This document shows, piece after piece, positions 63,704-64,000 of a DNA stretch of 64,000 bases (positions are counted from its first letter, which is position 1; each line of letters starts with the position of its first letter). The notes under the pieces were generated by a model. That model was not told the DNA's origin and did not search any database. It was given only the letters and a program-made list of their open reading frames with translations. Location of the stretch: the NCBI GenBank assembly GCA_032654645.1, contig JAULAW010000004.1, forward strand, positions 62,001 through 126,000, read 5' to 3'. A program made the position numbers and the translations under genes. This stretch comes from CAITJF01 sp032654645 (GTDB lineage Bacteria > Pseudomonadota > Gammaproteobacteria > Burkholderiales > Gallionellaceae).

Positions 63704-64000
63704 ATGAACGTCAATTCTCGCAACAAATTACACCGCAGAATGCAAAAGCTTTCTGTGATAGCCGCCTGTATGGCATTTACAACGTTCGCTTGGGGGCAGA
63801 CACCACCACAGTCAGCGAATTGTGGACAAATTGATCCGATTAGTGGCGAACCGTATTCTTGTTTTACCAACAAGGACAGCATTGCCAACACGCGCCACAA
63901 TTTTAGCCCAACTTGGAGCGCTCAGCGCGGCTACATGAACGTTGAAAACGCTGTTCGCAATGATTATCAGGAGGTTTGCGTTTATTGCCACACGCCTCAC
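63704..64000 (+). CDS. Start of a multihaem c-type cytochrome (partial)
   Basis: The frame is open from the ATG at 63704 to the window edge (99 codons). The ATG follows TAAGGGTGG, a plausible ribosome site. A signal peptide (KLSVIAACMAFTTFAWGQ) ends near residue 33. The mature part starts with a Cys-containing segment (CGQIDPISGEPYSCFTNKDS), and the first haem site is VCVYCHTPH (CxxCH) at about residues 91-99. The TPH after the motif is common in decahaem or octahaem cytochromes of the periplasm. The number of haems cannot be seen. A role in extracellular electron transfer or iron oxidation is only suggested by the likely host. Confidence 0.8.
   Translation, partial: MNVNSRNKLHRRMQKLSVIAACMAFTTFAWGQTPPQSANCGQIDPISGEPYSCFTNKDSIANTRHNFSPTWSAQRGYMNVENAVRNDYQEVCVYCHTPH

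Overview
The window looks like chromosome of a betaproteobacterium of the Nitrosomonadales, most likely the Gallionellaceae (Sideroxydans/Gallionella-like). The evidence is a Bacillus-like LexA operator (GAACN4GTTC) in front of lexA and umuDC, a motif I recall being reported for that group; the gene orders pilMNOPQ-aroK-aroB-dgt and hemA-prfA; a JDVT-CTERM-like protein with an intramembrane protease; and a periplasmic multihaem cytochrome at the right edge. This placement is inference, since there is no rRNA in the window.

About 1-27.1 kb is an accessory island packed with defence, toxin-antitoxin and mobile DNA, much of it broken. In order: the end of a HEPN protein; SOS genes (umuDC, lexA, an orphan umuD-like gene) with two cut-down SRAP/YedK genes and an IS3 remnant; a Fic protein; an exonuclease fragment; an old ISAzo13 remnant; a 345-bp IS1595-type MITE; a first abiEi-abiEii pair; a two-gene locus made of an unknown 260-aa protein and a 1839-aa protein with two tyrosine-recombinase modules; a helicase split by a full ISAzo13-family element; a decayed second abiE pair; an intact third abiE pair; a large DEAD/DEAH helicase split by an IS4-family element and cut off at its 3' end; and a RAYT fragment at the border.

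From 27.1 to 53.6 kb the DNA is mostly core housekeeping: hemA-prfA, two tandem FKBP isomerases (one a former secreted protein), mpl with palindromic repeats inside its reading frame, dgt, aroB, aroK, the type IV pilus operon pilMNOPQ, ubiA, ubiC, recG, ridA, a thioredoxin, a methyltransferase, a DJ-1/PfpI protein, PAP2, yajQ, ppnP, a macro-domain protein and argG-argF-argD.

From 53.6 to 59.5 kb lie rpsT and murJ, which I infer were once close neighbours. They are now separated by a DUF3579 gene and a surface-protein cassette: a lipoprotein whose N-terminus reuses a copy of the murJ 5' end, an S8 protease with a Cys-containing C-terminal sorting tail, and a CPBP/MrtJ-like membrane protease. 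The right end holds a zinc-ribbon fragment, a nitroreductase-cysB pair, an NHL-repeat lipoprotein, a repeat-rich spacer and the start of a multihaem cytochrome c.

The most unusual object is the double tyrosine recombinase at 11360-16879 with its convergent partner. Several indels described here lie in short homopolymers, so an assembly error should be excluded for those individual lesions.
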